Below are positions 44,866 to 54,680 of a stretch of 64,000 nucleotides of DNA, piece after piece. Source of the stretch: Piezodorus guildinii (taxonomy: Eukaryota > Arthropoda > Insecta > Hemiptera > Pentatomidae). Position 1 is the first letter of the stretch, and each line of letters opens with the position of its first letter. Both the position numbers and the translations under genes were made by a program. The stretch is taken from positions 93,837,521 through 93,901,520 of the forward strand of contig CM041297.1 in NCBI GenBank assembly GCA_023052935.1, given 5' to 3'. The notes under the pieces were generated by a model, which worked only from the letters and a program-made list of their open reading frames with translations, made no database searches and was not told the DNA's origin.

Positions 44866-45848
44866 AGCAGAGTTTTGGGGCTGTACTAAACCATCAAATT
44901 CTTCTCCAATCAAATCAAAGTCTCTAAACCTCACAATCAAAAATCCTTCGAAAAATCCTCAATGGTCCTTATTTTGTCACGAATAAAATCATCCATGTTG
45001 CTGACTTAGCCCGAACCAGGTACCACTCCTTTCATGACAAACTCCATTACCACTCTAATCCACTAGTTTCAAACCTTGCCAACTCGACAAACCCTGATAA
45101 TCCTTCGAGGCGTCTAAAAAGAAGATACAGCGAAACCTTAGCACAGTTTTTGGAGATCTGCGAATGGCCAGTATCTCTTAAAAAGTCGTAGAAACTGAAA
45201 ATTTATATTTAAGACAACTGTAGGCCCAAGATGTTTCAGCAACGTTTTCACTAAAATCGGCTGAACCTAAGCGCTAGTTTATACCATTATTTTTGCACCT
45301 TTCTACGATTTTCTCAAAAAACAAAACAAAAACAGCTCTAACGATTGCGATTAATCTCACATCGATGTAAAATTGAATGGGCTTTAATATCATGTAGGTT
45401 TCATTCTGATTGAAATAATCAGACAGGGCTTAAATGCCATGCCGGTATTTTAAGTTTTTCCCTTTAAATTGCCTTTAATTTTGTATATTTCAAGAAACAA
45501 GGATCATCATCTTATTAGTCTTTACAAATAACGTCTAAATATGCATGTTGACCGAATTTTATAACCAAATAAAGAGTAAACATATTTTTTTTTTGTAAAA
45601 AGAGTTTTTTGTAGATAGAACAGCAACATTAAAGTATAATAAACCGTTGGAAAGCTTAAGGTTTTTGAGAAAATATAATCATATATACAGAGTCGTAAAA
45701 GGTAATAGAAAGTGACGAATATAATATAAAATTATTACTGATAGTTATACGTAACAATTTGATATGATGTGAATCATGACAGTATAATCTTGTATCACAT
45801 TTACTAAATATATTTTATTATACTGTTGTAAATATCAATATATATAAA
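44866..45848 (+). mobile_element. Jockey LINE interrupted by Rep-A
   Basis: The worn ORF tail (44866-45150) contains an AEFWGCTKPSNSS block and a shifted RYHSFHDKLH-like block. The 3' UTR starts at about 45150, is broken by Rep-A sequence (45181-45719) and resumes at 45740-45848 with 'atcacatttact' and 'gttgtaaatatcaata', as in the UTR of the 10139 copy. The coding part is full of stops. Confidence 0.75.
45181..45719 (+). repeat. Rep-A internal fragment
   Basis: Starts at the 'aaaagtcgtagaaactgaaa' block and stops at the 'agtgacgaa' block. Both family ends are missing although Jockey UTR flanks both sides. Either the ends decayed or only an internal piece was placed here. Confidence 0.82.
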
Positions 45849-46098
45849 TAATAATAATAGGCTTGCCGAACCCGAAAGTTCGATGCCGATCCCACCTAAT
45901 TCCGCTTACACAGGTTCGTCCAATGATCACCGTTTAAGCCCATGCCCTTAAGATCAGACTTAACATAATCCTCCTATCGACGCTTTGGTCTACCCTTCGG
46001 GCGCCTACCAGTCGGTTCAACGTATACCAATTTTCTCGGAATCCGTTCCTCACAGAGCCCGACAATTTTACTCGCCCATTTGAGTCTCCGCGATGCTA
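45849..46098 (-). mobile_element. LINE 3' end with (TAA)n tail
   Basis: A second copy of the family at 39426. The tail taataataatagg lies at the low side, followed by 'cgaaagttcgatgccgat', 'tcgacgctttggtc' and 'tgagtctccgcgatgctatc'. It covers the last 50 codons or so and the 3' UTR, with frame breaks. Confidence 0.8.
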
Positions 46099-46289
46099 TC
46101 AATATCAAATCAATCAAAATATAAATAAATAAAAAAAATTATTATTCTGACCTGGTGGAGAAAGAATTCTCTAAAGAAGAAGAAAGTTTTTCCGCTTTAA
46201 TTTCATATCGGGTTTATACCTGGTACTCTACATCTACGTCCGAACACATGTTTTATTATAGTATACCGACATCGATATATTTTGCGTAG
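46099..46289. other. Unassigned short stretch
   Basis: Nothing recognisable was found. Confidence 0.4.
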
Positions 46290-46690
46290 GGGTCTGCAAC
46301 TTTCATTCTGTAACTTTTTTTCACCCTCAGTTTGATACGATCTAACTCTGTCGGAGTTGCTCGGATCGTAATTTGATTACAGTTTTCTGGTCAAAAATAT
46401 AACGTAGAATGTTATTTGTTAAATAACATTTTTCGCTAGGCCTACCGTTTAGGAGCTATGTTGTTTCAGATGAAAAAAGTCATGTATTGCCTATACTTTT
46501 TTATCTTTTGGGCTTTTTAGAAACCCATTATCTCTGTTTGTTTTCCTCGAATAAATATTTTGAGGAGAGTTCCCCAGTCAGAAATTTAGTGAAAAATATA
46601 ATTTGTTATATAACATTCGAGGCTAGTGTAGGCCCTTGGTTTGAATAAACAAAGTTACCTATGTACCAATTTCTAAATGTACATAGATGT
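46290..46690 (-). repeat. Dispersed repeat Rep-Y, two diverged units
   Basis: 46290-46460 is the inverse of 32225-32480. A second unit (46565-46680: 'cagaaatttagtgaaaaata', 'aacattcgaggctag', 'ggcccttggtttgaataaac') repeats the same order of blocks, so two diverged units lie in tandem. Confidence 0.55.
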
Positions 46691-47061
46691 TTAAAAATAA
46701 CTTTTGTTATTCAAGCCAGGTAGAAATTATAAAGCCACGTTGTTTTTGACAATTTCATAAAATAAGTGATAAATGCAATTCGGATTTAAAAATAAATTTT
46801 AATTGAGATGTACCTGCTTAGAAAAAAATAAAACACGTTCAAACGTCACATGGTTGTATATATACATAACAAATAAGAAATTAAAAATGTAACCCCTAAT
46901 AATACCTTAGATAAGGCTTGTCACTCGTAGGCTTAACACTGATCCATCATTTCTTAATTTAAAAAAAAAAAAAAAGAAAGAAAGAAAGCTGAATTTGCAT
47001 TGCAAAATTATGAATCAGTAATTACTACTCTTTCAGATATTTGATAAAACAGAAAAAAAAA
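46691..47061. other. Unassigned AT-rich stretch
   Basis: A (GAAA)n tract lies at 46966-46989. No gene was recognised. Confidence 0.4.
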
Positions 47062-47112
47062 GTATAGGTGGAAATAATCGGGAGTCAGTCTTTTTTTAAA
47101 TATTTAAATTTT

Positions 47113-47150
47113 GTCGACGTTTCGGCTCAAGCTTGTGAGCATCATCAGGG
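47113..47150 (-). ncRNA. Hammerhead ribozyme, intact core
   Basis: The minus strand reads CTGATGA, helix II gctc/gagc closed over acaagctt, then GAAAC and GTC, followed by GACAAAATTT. All invariant bases are present. Helix III is minimal, as in Penelope ribozymes. Confidence 0.78.
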
Positions 47151-47208
47151 CATTACTGAGCCATGTCCAACCATAAACAGTTTATGCTTGGACATAGCTT
47201 AGTAATGC

Positions 47209-47247
47209 CTTGATGATGGCTCACAAGTTTGAGCCGAAACGTCGACA
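47209..47247 (+). ncRNA. Hammerhead motif with C3-to-T change
   Basis: Mirror copy of the motif at 47113. It reads TTGATGA where CTGATGA is needed; helix II ggctc/gagcc, GAAAC and GTC are intact. The single change hits an invariant core base, so cleavage should be lost or very weak. Confidence 0.7.
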
Positions 47248-47298
47248 AAATTTAAATATTTAAAAAAAGAACTGACTCCCGTTTGTTCCCACCTATAA

Positions 47299-47789
47299 TA
47301 GTTTCTACAGTCGACTATGCATCCTCAAAAAAGAAAAGAAAGGAACAATCATTACATTAATACAGTAAATTATGACTAATTAGGAGTTATGAAAAAGATA
47401 GACATACTTTGTTTCGTTTTTTAGTTCATAAAAATAAATACATGCTTCAGGAATTTCATATTAATAGATAGACAGTTTACTTTACACTTGAAAAAATCGC
47501 AAAAATATTAATTCTTACAAAGTAATCAATTCAATAAATTGTGTCTTATATAAAAGAAAGATTTTGTTTCACAACTAAAAAATAAAAACATCATTCTTTA
47601 TTACCTTATAATAATTTTAAAATAAAATTAATGTTCTATTTGGCTCTTGGAGATATTTTCGCAATATGGTTTCATTCCCTATAATGAATTCATATAACAA
47701 CTATTTTACCGCATATTAATCATTGATTCCCTATTTTCTTTGTGTTTCTATAGAATAAAATTCCGGCTTGTGGCTGTAATTTCTAAGGA
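47299..47789. other. Unassigned AT-rich stretch
   Basis: No gene was recognised. Confidence 0.4.
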
Positions 47790-47910
47790 GACCCTCGAAG
47801 GTAGCGTGCCTGCCAAGCGTGTACAAATAGATGGCCGTATTGAGATTCGAGTCGTATCTTGGCGTGGGCGTGCACCAAGTGGCGGAACACAACCCTTCAC
47901 CTCTTTAATA
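47790..47910 (+). repeat. GC-richer patch, possible SINE head
   Basis: ggtagcgtgcctgccaagcg (47801) and gattcgagtcg (47845) sit at A-box and B-box spacing. No second copy or target duplication was seen, so this remains tentative. Confidence 0.3.
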
Positions 47911-48349
47911 TAATAATCTCCACCATCCCAGTCATTGACGTAGCCAAAGCCAACACTACCTTAGTGATATTTTAGCTTGGCATTTTCAATTCAAAATGGC
48001 TAACATAGCTGACGTCTTTCCCTTAAATAAAGCTCTCGTCCCACAAGGCGCTAAGAGAAGAGGCGGTAATATTAAGCACAGGGGCTCTGAAGGAACAAGG
48101 CTAAAAGTTATTTTCTGGAAACATAATTATTTGAATATTAGTTCACACTTTTTTTAATTAAATACAATTAAAATAAATAGTCTACTTTAGACATAAAAAA
48201 AAAAGAAAAAAAAAAGAAAAATGTCCAAAGTCCTCTTACAAAATATCACCAGGAAATCGCCAAATCACAGCGTAACACACAGCCAACCAAAAACTCAATT
48301 AATTGATTAGTTATCCCAGTGTTGCATGTAGAAATAAAATATTTCTATT
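47911..48349. other. Unassigned stretch
   Basis: An A-rich run lies at 48196-48221. No gene was recognised. Confidence 0.4.
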
Positions 48350-48379
48350 CTGCTACAGTGGGAGTCCTAAATTTTGCCT

Positions 48380-49289
48380 AATAATAATAATAATAGCTTT
48401 ATTTCGCCCTTAATAGAACAATAAGCCTCTCCCTAGGGAAGTACATGTCTGGTATTAAAATAAAAATAAATATTTTAAACTTTTCTCTTCTTAGTTCATG
48501 CTGCTATTTACAATACTTACATTTTTGGACTTAAATACACACACACTAAAACATTTCTTGCCTTGTTCAAACTAGAATTTGTAGCCATATATTTAATGAT
48601 AGATTTTTTGTAACATTATTCCACATTTGTCTATTTCTGGCCACTGTAGCCCAACAATCCCCCACTACTTGTACTAGTTCGACCCTCAACCTCGTCAGTG
48701 GTCTTCCTCGCCATCTCTTTCGATCTCTTGGAATCCACTCGGTAGAAATTTTAGACCATCTTCTGGGATCCAGCCTGGCCACATGACCTGCCCACCTCCA
48801 CTTCAATATTTGCGATTCCCTTGGTAAACATTTAAGGATAACTTGTTTTTTAATCTTTTTGTTGCTGATTCGATCTTTCCTTTTAATATTTAGTATGCTT
48901 CTAAAAATTGGAGCTGTGTCCTTGAAAGTTTTTCTATGTCTTTGCTGGTCATGGACCAGATCTGCGAGCCATACAAAATAACGGGATAAACACAGGTTTC
49001 CAGGACTCTAGCCTTCAATGTTGGAGGTAACTGACTTTAAAAGACTTTATTTAAACTCCAATGTTTTTTCCATCCCATATTTATTCTTCTATTTATTTCT
49101 TCTTTCTTGCTTTTTAATGAGATAGATTGACCTAAATAGATGTAATTAATGATCAACAAATGACCTGATTTTTAATTTTCACTTCCCTTTGCTCTGAGTT
49201 TGTCATGATCTTTGTTTTATCAGTATTGATGACCAATCCCACAGTCTCGCATTGCATCAAGATCACCATATCATTAATCTCTTGAATTG
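48380..49289 (-). mobile_element. RTE-like LINE inserted in SINE-1
   Basis: A minus-strand LINE with a (TTA)n tail at 48379-48394. It keeps a worn thumb region (INTDKTKIMTNSE near 49225-49190) and the C-terminal frame at 48567-48806. The flanking near-duplication is aaattttgcct (48369-48379) against aaattttgctt (49290-49300), one mismatch. RTE-type elements typically end in short tandem repeats, as here. Many stops are present. Confidence 0.85.
48567..48806 (-). pseudogene. RTE ORF2 C-terminus
   Basis: The open frame begins MKWRWAGHVARLDPRRWSKI and continues TEWIPRDRKRWRGRPLTRLR. K.KWAGH..R...RW...W.P...KR..GRP is the RTE/BovB C-terminal signature, shared with 17709-18322. It is truncated on the N-terminal side by frameshifts. 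The Met is internal. Confidence 0.88.
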
Positions 49290-49500
49290 AAATTTTGCTT
49301 ATTCAGGTTTAATTGGGTGGGATCTTTAACGAGTACCTGACATCGCACAGGCTTGGGACCACCTTTTTACGCCCCCATCGAACAACAGCATAACTAAGGA
49401 TTTTTGCTTGTATTAAAAAATCTTAGGGCCACCTGTGAGTTTGAAACTTTGACCATGGGCATAGAAGACTGTTATGTAGCCACTATGCTACAGATAACCC

Positions 49501-50015
49501 TCACTCTCTCTAATTGATTTTTGTTATCAAGTCTAGTGACTCCCCCTATGCACATCGCGTGAAGTATAAATAAATCTTAAGACCATATCTCTATGAGATA
49601 AAAACAGGCTTAAGCTATTTCAATAATCCCACAATAAAACTATTGTATATAAATAAATATTTGGAATAATTCCATTGATTTATTTTATAATCATCAGAAT
49701 TTTGTTAATACTGTTATAAAACTGAACTAGTTCTTGGGCAAGAGGCCTAGTAGCGGGTCGGGGCAAGTGTTAATCGATAGGCCTGACTTCATGAGCTTCT
49801 ACTCTGTCTTAACCCCAGCAGCAACAGTTCATGGAGGTAAACAAATATCAATTCGCAAATAAATGATATATTTAGCGTTCATCATGAGACTCCCTAGTAA
49901 AATATTCATTTTAAAACATTTATTTATAATTTTTTTAAAACGAAACAATAACATAAACAAAAATGATGAACCAAAGTAAGAAGGGCAACATAGACTGCAT
50001 TTATATGAAAAAAAA
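49501..50015. other. Unassigned stretch
   Basis: No gene was recognised. Confidence 0.4.
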
Positions 50016-50764
50016 TCTGGTGCGGGCAACACACGACTTTCACTTACCTCGATTTTTAAAATCAATTAAAGAATTTTCAAATACAGTTAGAGATAAAAAT
50101 AAGTGAAAGTAATACGTGAAACTATTAAGGAATTAATCAAATTGAATTTCTATAGAAAAATGTGTTTTATTAAAAAATCTATTATATTATTATCTAAAAT
50201 AATCAGTTAGTTTTATCTTCTTCTCATCACTCTCTATTAACTTCTAAAAGCTTTTGTATGAGATGATATTTTTTCTAAAATCTTTAGCTTTCCAACGGTA
50301 TATCATACATGTATATTACTGCTCTTATGTTCAAAAACGAAAAATTGCATTAAAAAAATATTTTTTCTGTTTTCTCCTTTAGTTGGGTATCGAATTTATT
50401 CAATTTATATATTTCGGCATTTAAGCCCTGTCAGACCATTTTTATTCAAATAAAACCTACATGATATGAAAGCCCATTAAATTTTACATCGACATAGCGA
50501 GTTTAATCAAAATCGTCGAACCGTTTTCGAGAAAATCGAAAAAAGGTGCAAAATGCATGGTATAAAGTGCCTCTTCTGGTAAGCTCATTTTGATGAAAAA
50601 AGTTTTGTCCGGTCTCGGGCGTATAGTTGTCTTAAATATGAAATTTCAGTTTCATAGGACTTACCGTTTCCGCCCGTGAGTAACCACACACACACAGACC
50701 TTTTTGCGGGACTGGTTATTTGGACTCAGGGGACCCTGAAACGTGTATTTCCGTTGAAAACTTG

Positions 50765-51161
50765 TGTTGGGGAGAGGGGCGACAGCACACTCGCTCGCAG
50801 CCTCAACCCGAACGTTAATTTTGAGTCGCCGAATTTCTCATACTTGATTAGGTTTCGTTATGGGTTTATTAAGATTACTAACTTTGTAAAACATATATAT
50901 ATTGAGGAAAACAAAATTCAAAAGAACAAATAAAATTAACTTATAAACATGAGTGTACTGTACTTAAAGTCACAAGGACGATCGCGGGCGACGATGGCGA
51001 GCGACGAAGGGTAGTAGCGACTGCGAAGCGACGTTTCTCTCTTGGCACCCAGAGCACTCTCTCTCCCGAGCGGTCACTATCACCTAATCCCTTTTAGGTA
51101 AATAGTGTCCCCCTCTTGCGTCTGAACTCAATATTTACTAAATATATACAAACATACATAC

Positions 51162-51215
<54 letters not shown>

Positions 51216-51240
51216 AATCAGTATTTCTCAATTCTTAACA
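50765..51240 (-). repeat. 3' LTR of the BEL/Pao element
   Basis: 476 bases including a (TA)n tract at 51171-51210. The plus-strand start tgttggggagaggggcgaca and end attcttaaca match the other LTR exactly. A G-rich ggtgggcggca precedes it on the minus strand and could be the polypurine tract. Confidence 0.95.
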
Positions 51241-51475
51241 TGCCGCCCACCAATTTTATAACATAAAATTTAAATTTTGGAATTGTGACATGGGACAGAA
51301 TTAAGTGATAAAAGTAAGTAAAGTACAGCGAGGATGAGCGATGTTTGGTCGATGATTCTTCCAGGGTGGTCCGATGAGGCGAGGAACGCTTCTGTAGACA
51401 CATCTGAGACTACTAATAGAGCGATCTTGTCCTATTGGTAGATGTATAAATTAAACCAAAGATATTTGTCTTGTA

Positions 51476-52828
51476 CTATAGCGAGGAATTTAATCTGCCG
51501 CCCACCTTGACGAGTCCTGGATTGCAGAATTTAGTCAGTGAATTATTTAAGGGACGATCAGTTTCAAATTCTTGGTTATTCTTAGCGTACGTGATATGCG
51601 AAGTTAAGGTGTCACTTACAGGACCAGTTATGACCAAACCAAAAATCGTCTTTAATCCATTCGGAAAACCTGAGGAAGTGTTGATGGTTTCTCCTGTAAA
51701 TATTTTACTGAACAAATCAGCTCCGAGAAGAAAATCTATGTGACACGGTTTGTCTAAGCCAGGATCAGCTAGATCGTATTTATTAAAGATTTCTTTAATT
51801 TTTGGTGATAAGCAGCGGGTGGGTAATTTATCGGTAATATGCGATATTAATATGGCATTTGTTTCCAATAGTGGTTGATCCAGTCCGCACGGGCGTAAAA
51901 TACATTTTGTTTGGTGTTCTCCACCACGAATTTGACTATCTGCAAAGCCACTGATCTTATGAGGGTTTCTGAAAAGGGGTAATCCTAAGCGTTGCGAACA
52001 ATGAGTGGTTATGAAAGATCTCTGTGACCCACTATCTATAACTAATCTTATTGGATGGTAGTTACCCTCTTGGTCCCTTATTTCGGCGCAGGCAGTTCCA
52101 AGTAGGACATTAATTTCTCCATTATTTGCAGTAGAAAGTACTACTTCCTTTGAGTCATTTGAAGTTGCTGGTTTAGCGTCCACGGGACAAAATGTTTTAG
52201 GCTGGCTGATACATGAAGAGCGACTGATTGAAGTTTGTTCGTTAGTGACCTGTTTAGAATGAAATGCGAGACGATTTGATGGCGAAAAATGTAATAGTGT
52301 GTGATGTTTTCTACCACAGGAACGACAGGAATTGCGGGAGGGGCAGCCATTGGCAGGGTGGCCCGAAGACAAGCAGTTAAAGCATCGATTAAGTTTCTTG
52401 ACTTCTTCGTATCTTTGTGATTGACTTAAAGTTCTGAATTGGGGGCATTCATAAATGCGGTGGTTCTGTTGGCATTTAAAACATTTCAGAGATGCATTAT
52501 CCGAGATAGTTGACATAAAGACGCGTCTTGGTTCAATGAAATATTTAGATTTTTGTTGCGGGACTATTGTTTCTACTGAGCGGTTAGAAGTTAAGGCTTT
52601 GGTTTGTAATTTTATCCAAATTTCTTGAATGAAGTTCTGAAAATTATGAAGTGTGGGTAATGTGGTCGAAGAAGAATATTTTGTCTCAAACTGGTCGCGG
52701 GATTTTTCATCTAACAATGTCAAGCCATACGTCATAAGAATAAATCCCGCCGGATCCTCTAATTTTAAGTTCTGAAATAAAATAATATTTTCTAAAACTA
52801 CATTCGAGAAAGTTTCCAAGGAGGCCAA
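51476..52828 (-). CDS. BEL gag C-terminus, protease and integrase scrap
   Basis: 450 codons open. N-terminal residues up to about 60 continue the gag capsid-like region. Two zinc knuckles follow: CFKCQQNHRIYEC near residue 114 and the canonical CFNCLSSGHPANGC near 147, then CRSCGRKHHTLLH. The aspartic protease domain (DUF1758 type) has INVLLGTACAEI, the catalytic block RLVIDSGSQRSFIT near 260 and, later, FLLGADLFSKIF. The last residues GLVKVGGRLNSSL match the segment just before the integrase zinc-binding domain in BEL Pol. The whole reverse transcriptase and RNase H are therefore deleted in frame. The first Met is internal; the frame joins the gag at 53514-52798 through a one-base shift. Confidence 0.9.
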   Translation of the reverse strand: MASLETFSNVVLENIILFQNLKLEDPAGFILMTYGLTLLDEKSRDQFETKYSSSTTLPTLHNFQNFIQEIWIKLQTKALTSNRSVETIVPQQKSKYFIEPRRVFMSTISDNASLKCFKCQQNHRIYECPQFRTLSQSQRYEEVKKLNRCFNCLSSGHPANGCPSRNSCRSCGRKHHTLLHFSPSNRLAFHSKQVTNEQTSISRSSCISQPKTFCPVDAKPATSNDSKEVVLSTANNGEINVLLGTACAEIRDQEGNYHPIRLVIDSGSQRSFITTHCSQRLGLPLFRNPHKISGFADSQIRGGEHQTKCILRPCGLDQPLLETNAILISHITDKLPTRCLSPKIKEIFNKYDLADPGLDKPCHIDFLLGADLFSKIFTGETINTSSGFPNGLKTIFGLVITGPVSDTLTSHITYAKNNQEFETDRPLNNSLTKFCNPGLVKVGGRLNSSL

Positions 52829-53514
52829 ATTTTGATTTTTAAGTGATTGAAATTGAATATTTTCATAAGAAAGGTAATGGCTTGCGATCTCTTGGTTTCA
52901 TATCGTTTAGAAAGCGTTTCCCAAGCATGCAGGTACTGAGCGTCAGATATCGGAATAGAAGCTATTATCTGAGCGGCGGCCCCCTTTAATGCAGACTTTA
53001 AATAATGAAATTTCTGCACATCAGGTAAATCATTGTTATGATGAATCAGCGAAATATAAGTGTCCTTAAATGGCCCCCAATCTGAAATATTACCGTCGAA
53101 ACTGGGTAAGTTTATAGGTGGTAGTTGGAGAACGGGCGTAGAACTGATCGAATTATTTTTCATAGAGATTTGATTTTCGTGTACATCATAAGACAAAGCT
53201 TCGTAGTAGGCTTCTCTAGCCTCATGTTTCATTTTTAAGCATAGCGAAGTATCATAACCTTCTATTCGGGTAGCAAGCGATTTTATTTCTCGAAATATTT
53301 GAGAAAACTTGTCAAAAGTACCATCTATACGCGATAAGCGTGCCTTAAATAATGCCCTCTTAGATTTATCTGTGGTGGAAATAAAACCTAGTTTATTAGT
53401 GTTTTTAATGTCCTCATATAAATCACTAAATTCGTCCATTAAAAATTGTAACTTAAGTTCGTCGCTTTCTAAATTAGAACCTTTATCAGCTTTGGGCGGC
53501 ATATTAGATAACAA
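52798..53514 (-). CDS. BEL gag N-terminal part
   Basis: 238 codons starting MLSNMPPKADKGSN; the second Met (MPPKADKG) is an equally good start. It contains a coiled-coil-prone first half and then the DUF1759 gag segment LPPINLPSFDGNISDWGPFK, YLKSALKGAAAQIIASIPIS and AWETLSKRYETKR, the conserved family order. The frame shifts near 52865-52875, where 'ctttcttatgaaaat' should continue as YENIQFQSLKNQ. The gag therefore ends prematurely in this copy unless the ribosome shifts. Translation would start about 690 bases inside the 5' LTR. Confidence 0.88.
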   Translation of the reverse strand: MLSNMPPKADKGSNLESDELKLQFLMDEFSDLYEDIKNTNKLGFISTTDKSKRALFKARLSRIDGTFDKFSQIFREIKSLATRIEGYDTSLCLKMKHEAREAYYEALSYDVHENQISMKNNSISSTPVLQLPPINLPSFDGNISDWGPFKDTYISLIHHNNDLPDVQKFHYLKSALKGAAAQIIASIPISDAQYLHAWETLSKRYETKRSQAITFLMKIFNFNHLKIKIWPPWKLSRM

Positions 53515-54177
53515 TAAATTTTGACGAAAATAACAAATTTAAATCAAAGAAAATATCAAAAATGGAAATACTTTTCTCAAATTAATTACAAACTAATTAT
53601 AACAAAGCTTTGATGTGGTGTAGTTAAATAATAATCAATCAAATATATAATGGAGATGAAAATAAAAATGACCTACAAAATATTATAAAATTAAAATGAA
53701 TAATGCGTAGTGAATAATTAAATTAATATGCATTAAAATTGACTTACGTATAGTATTAAAGAAATAAACATATACTTTGTAATACGCAGTGAGTTAATAA
53801 AGAAAATAAATATGTACAAAGTGCACTACGTAGTATTAGCGAAATTAAGATTTGCAATAATCAAATATAATTATTGAAAAACACTAACATATATATAAAA
53901 ATATTTAAACAAAATGAAAAACATATATATACAAAGAATTAAAAATAGAATGAAAGCATGTATGCACAAAGATTTAAAATAAAATGAAAATAGTTCTCTC
54001 TACTATATTATACTCAAGTCTAAATTTAAAATAAAAATAAAACGCTAATGATTAAGAAACATATCAACTGATAAAAAATGCGAATAAAATAATGCGAAAG
54101 CGTAACCTATTAAATCAATTTAATTTCAAAGCGATAATCACCAAAACGAAACCTAAACAAATCGAGAAAATTCGGCA
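53515..54177. other. BEL leader, A-rich untranslated DNA
   Basis: Between the primer-binding site and the gag start. No open frame was recognised. Short motifs resembling 'aaaatatttaaacaaaatga' repeat loosely (53890-53990). Confidence 0.6.
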
Positions 54178-54195
54178 ATCTCGCCGGTGCCTCCA
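54178..54195 (-). promoter_or_regulatory. Primer-binding site (tRNA-Thr type)
   Basis: Six bases inside the 5' LTR on the minus strand is tggaggcaccggcgagat. It is complementary to a tRNA 3' end ...GGTGCCTCCA. tRNA-Thr is known for a T discriminator before CCA and a GGTGCCT-like acceptor, so it is the best match. Confidence 0.65.
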
Positions 54196-54201
54196 AATTT
54201 A

Positions 54202-54598
54202 TGTTGGGGAGAGGGGCGACAGCACACTCGCTCGCAGCCTCAACCCGAACGTTAATTTTGAGTCGCCGAATTTCTCATACTTGATTAGGTTTCGTTATGG
54301 GTTTATTAAGATTACTAACTTTGTAAAACATATATATATTGAGGAAAACAAAATTCAAAAGAACAAATAAAATTAACTTATAAACATGAGTGTACTGTAC
54401 TTAAAGTCACAAGGACGATCGCGGGCGACGATGGCGAGCGACGAAGGGTAGTAGCGACTGCGAAGCGACGTTTCTCTCTTGGCACCCAGAGCACTCTCTC
54501 TCCCGAGCGGTCACTATCACTTAATCCCTTTTAGGTAAATAGTGTCCCCCTCTTGCGTCTGAACTCAATATTTACTAAATATATACAAACATACATAC

Positions 54599-54680
<82 letters not shown>

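Larger units (their letters stand above)
47062..47298. mobile_element. Fold-back element with two hammerhead motifs
   Basis: Arms 47062-47175 and 47179-47298 are near-perfect reverse complements over more than 110 bases, with almost no loop. Each arm carries a hammerhead motif pointing inward-to-outward on its own strand: minus at 47150-47113 and plus at 47209-47247. Outside the cores the arms share 'aaaattta', 'tttaaaaaaaga' and 'actgactcccg'. It resembles two Penelope-type LTR ends joined head to head. A diverged relative lies at 21041-21410. Confidence 0.85.
48350..49500 (-). repeat. SINE-1 copy split by an RTE LINE
   Basis: SINE-1 sequence 48354-48379 ('tacagtgggagtcctaaatt') resumes at 49301 ('attcaggtttaattgggtgg') and continues through 'gagtacctgacatcgcacag' to the tRNA-like head near 49490. 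The LINE at 48380-49289 lies between, flanked by an 11-base near-repeat. Confidence 0.82.

Noticed and set aside
50676..50933. 85-codon frame across Rep-A and the BEL LTR (and 54092-54370)
   Set aside because: It runs across an element junction. The C-terminal halves of both frames are identical because they are the two LTRs.
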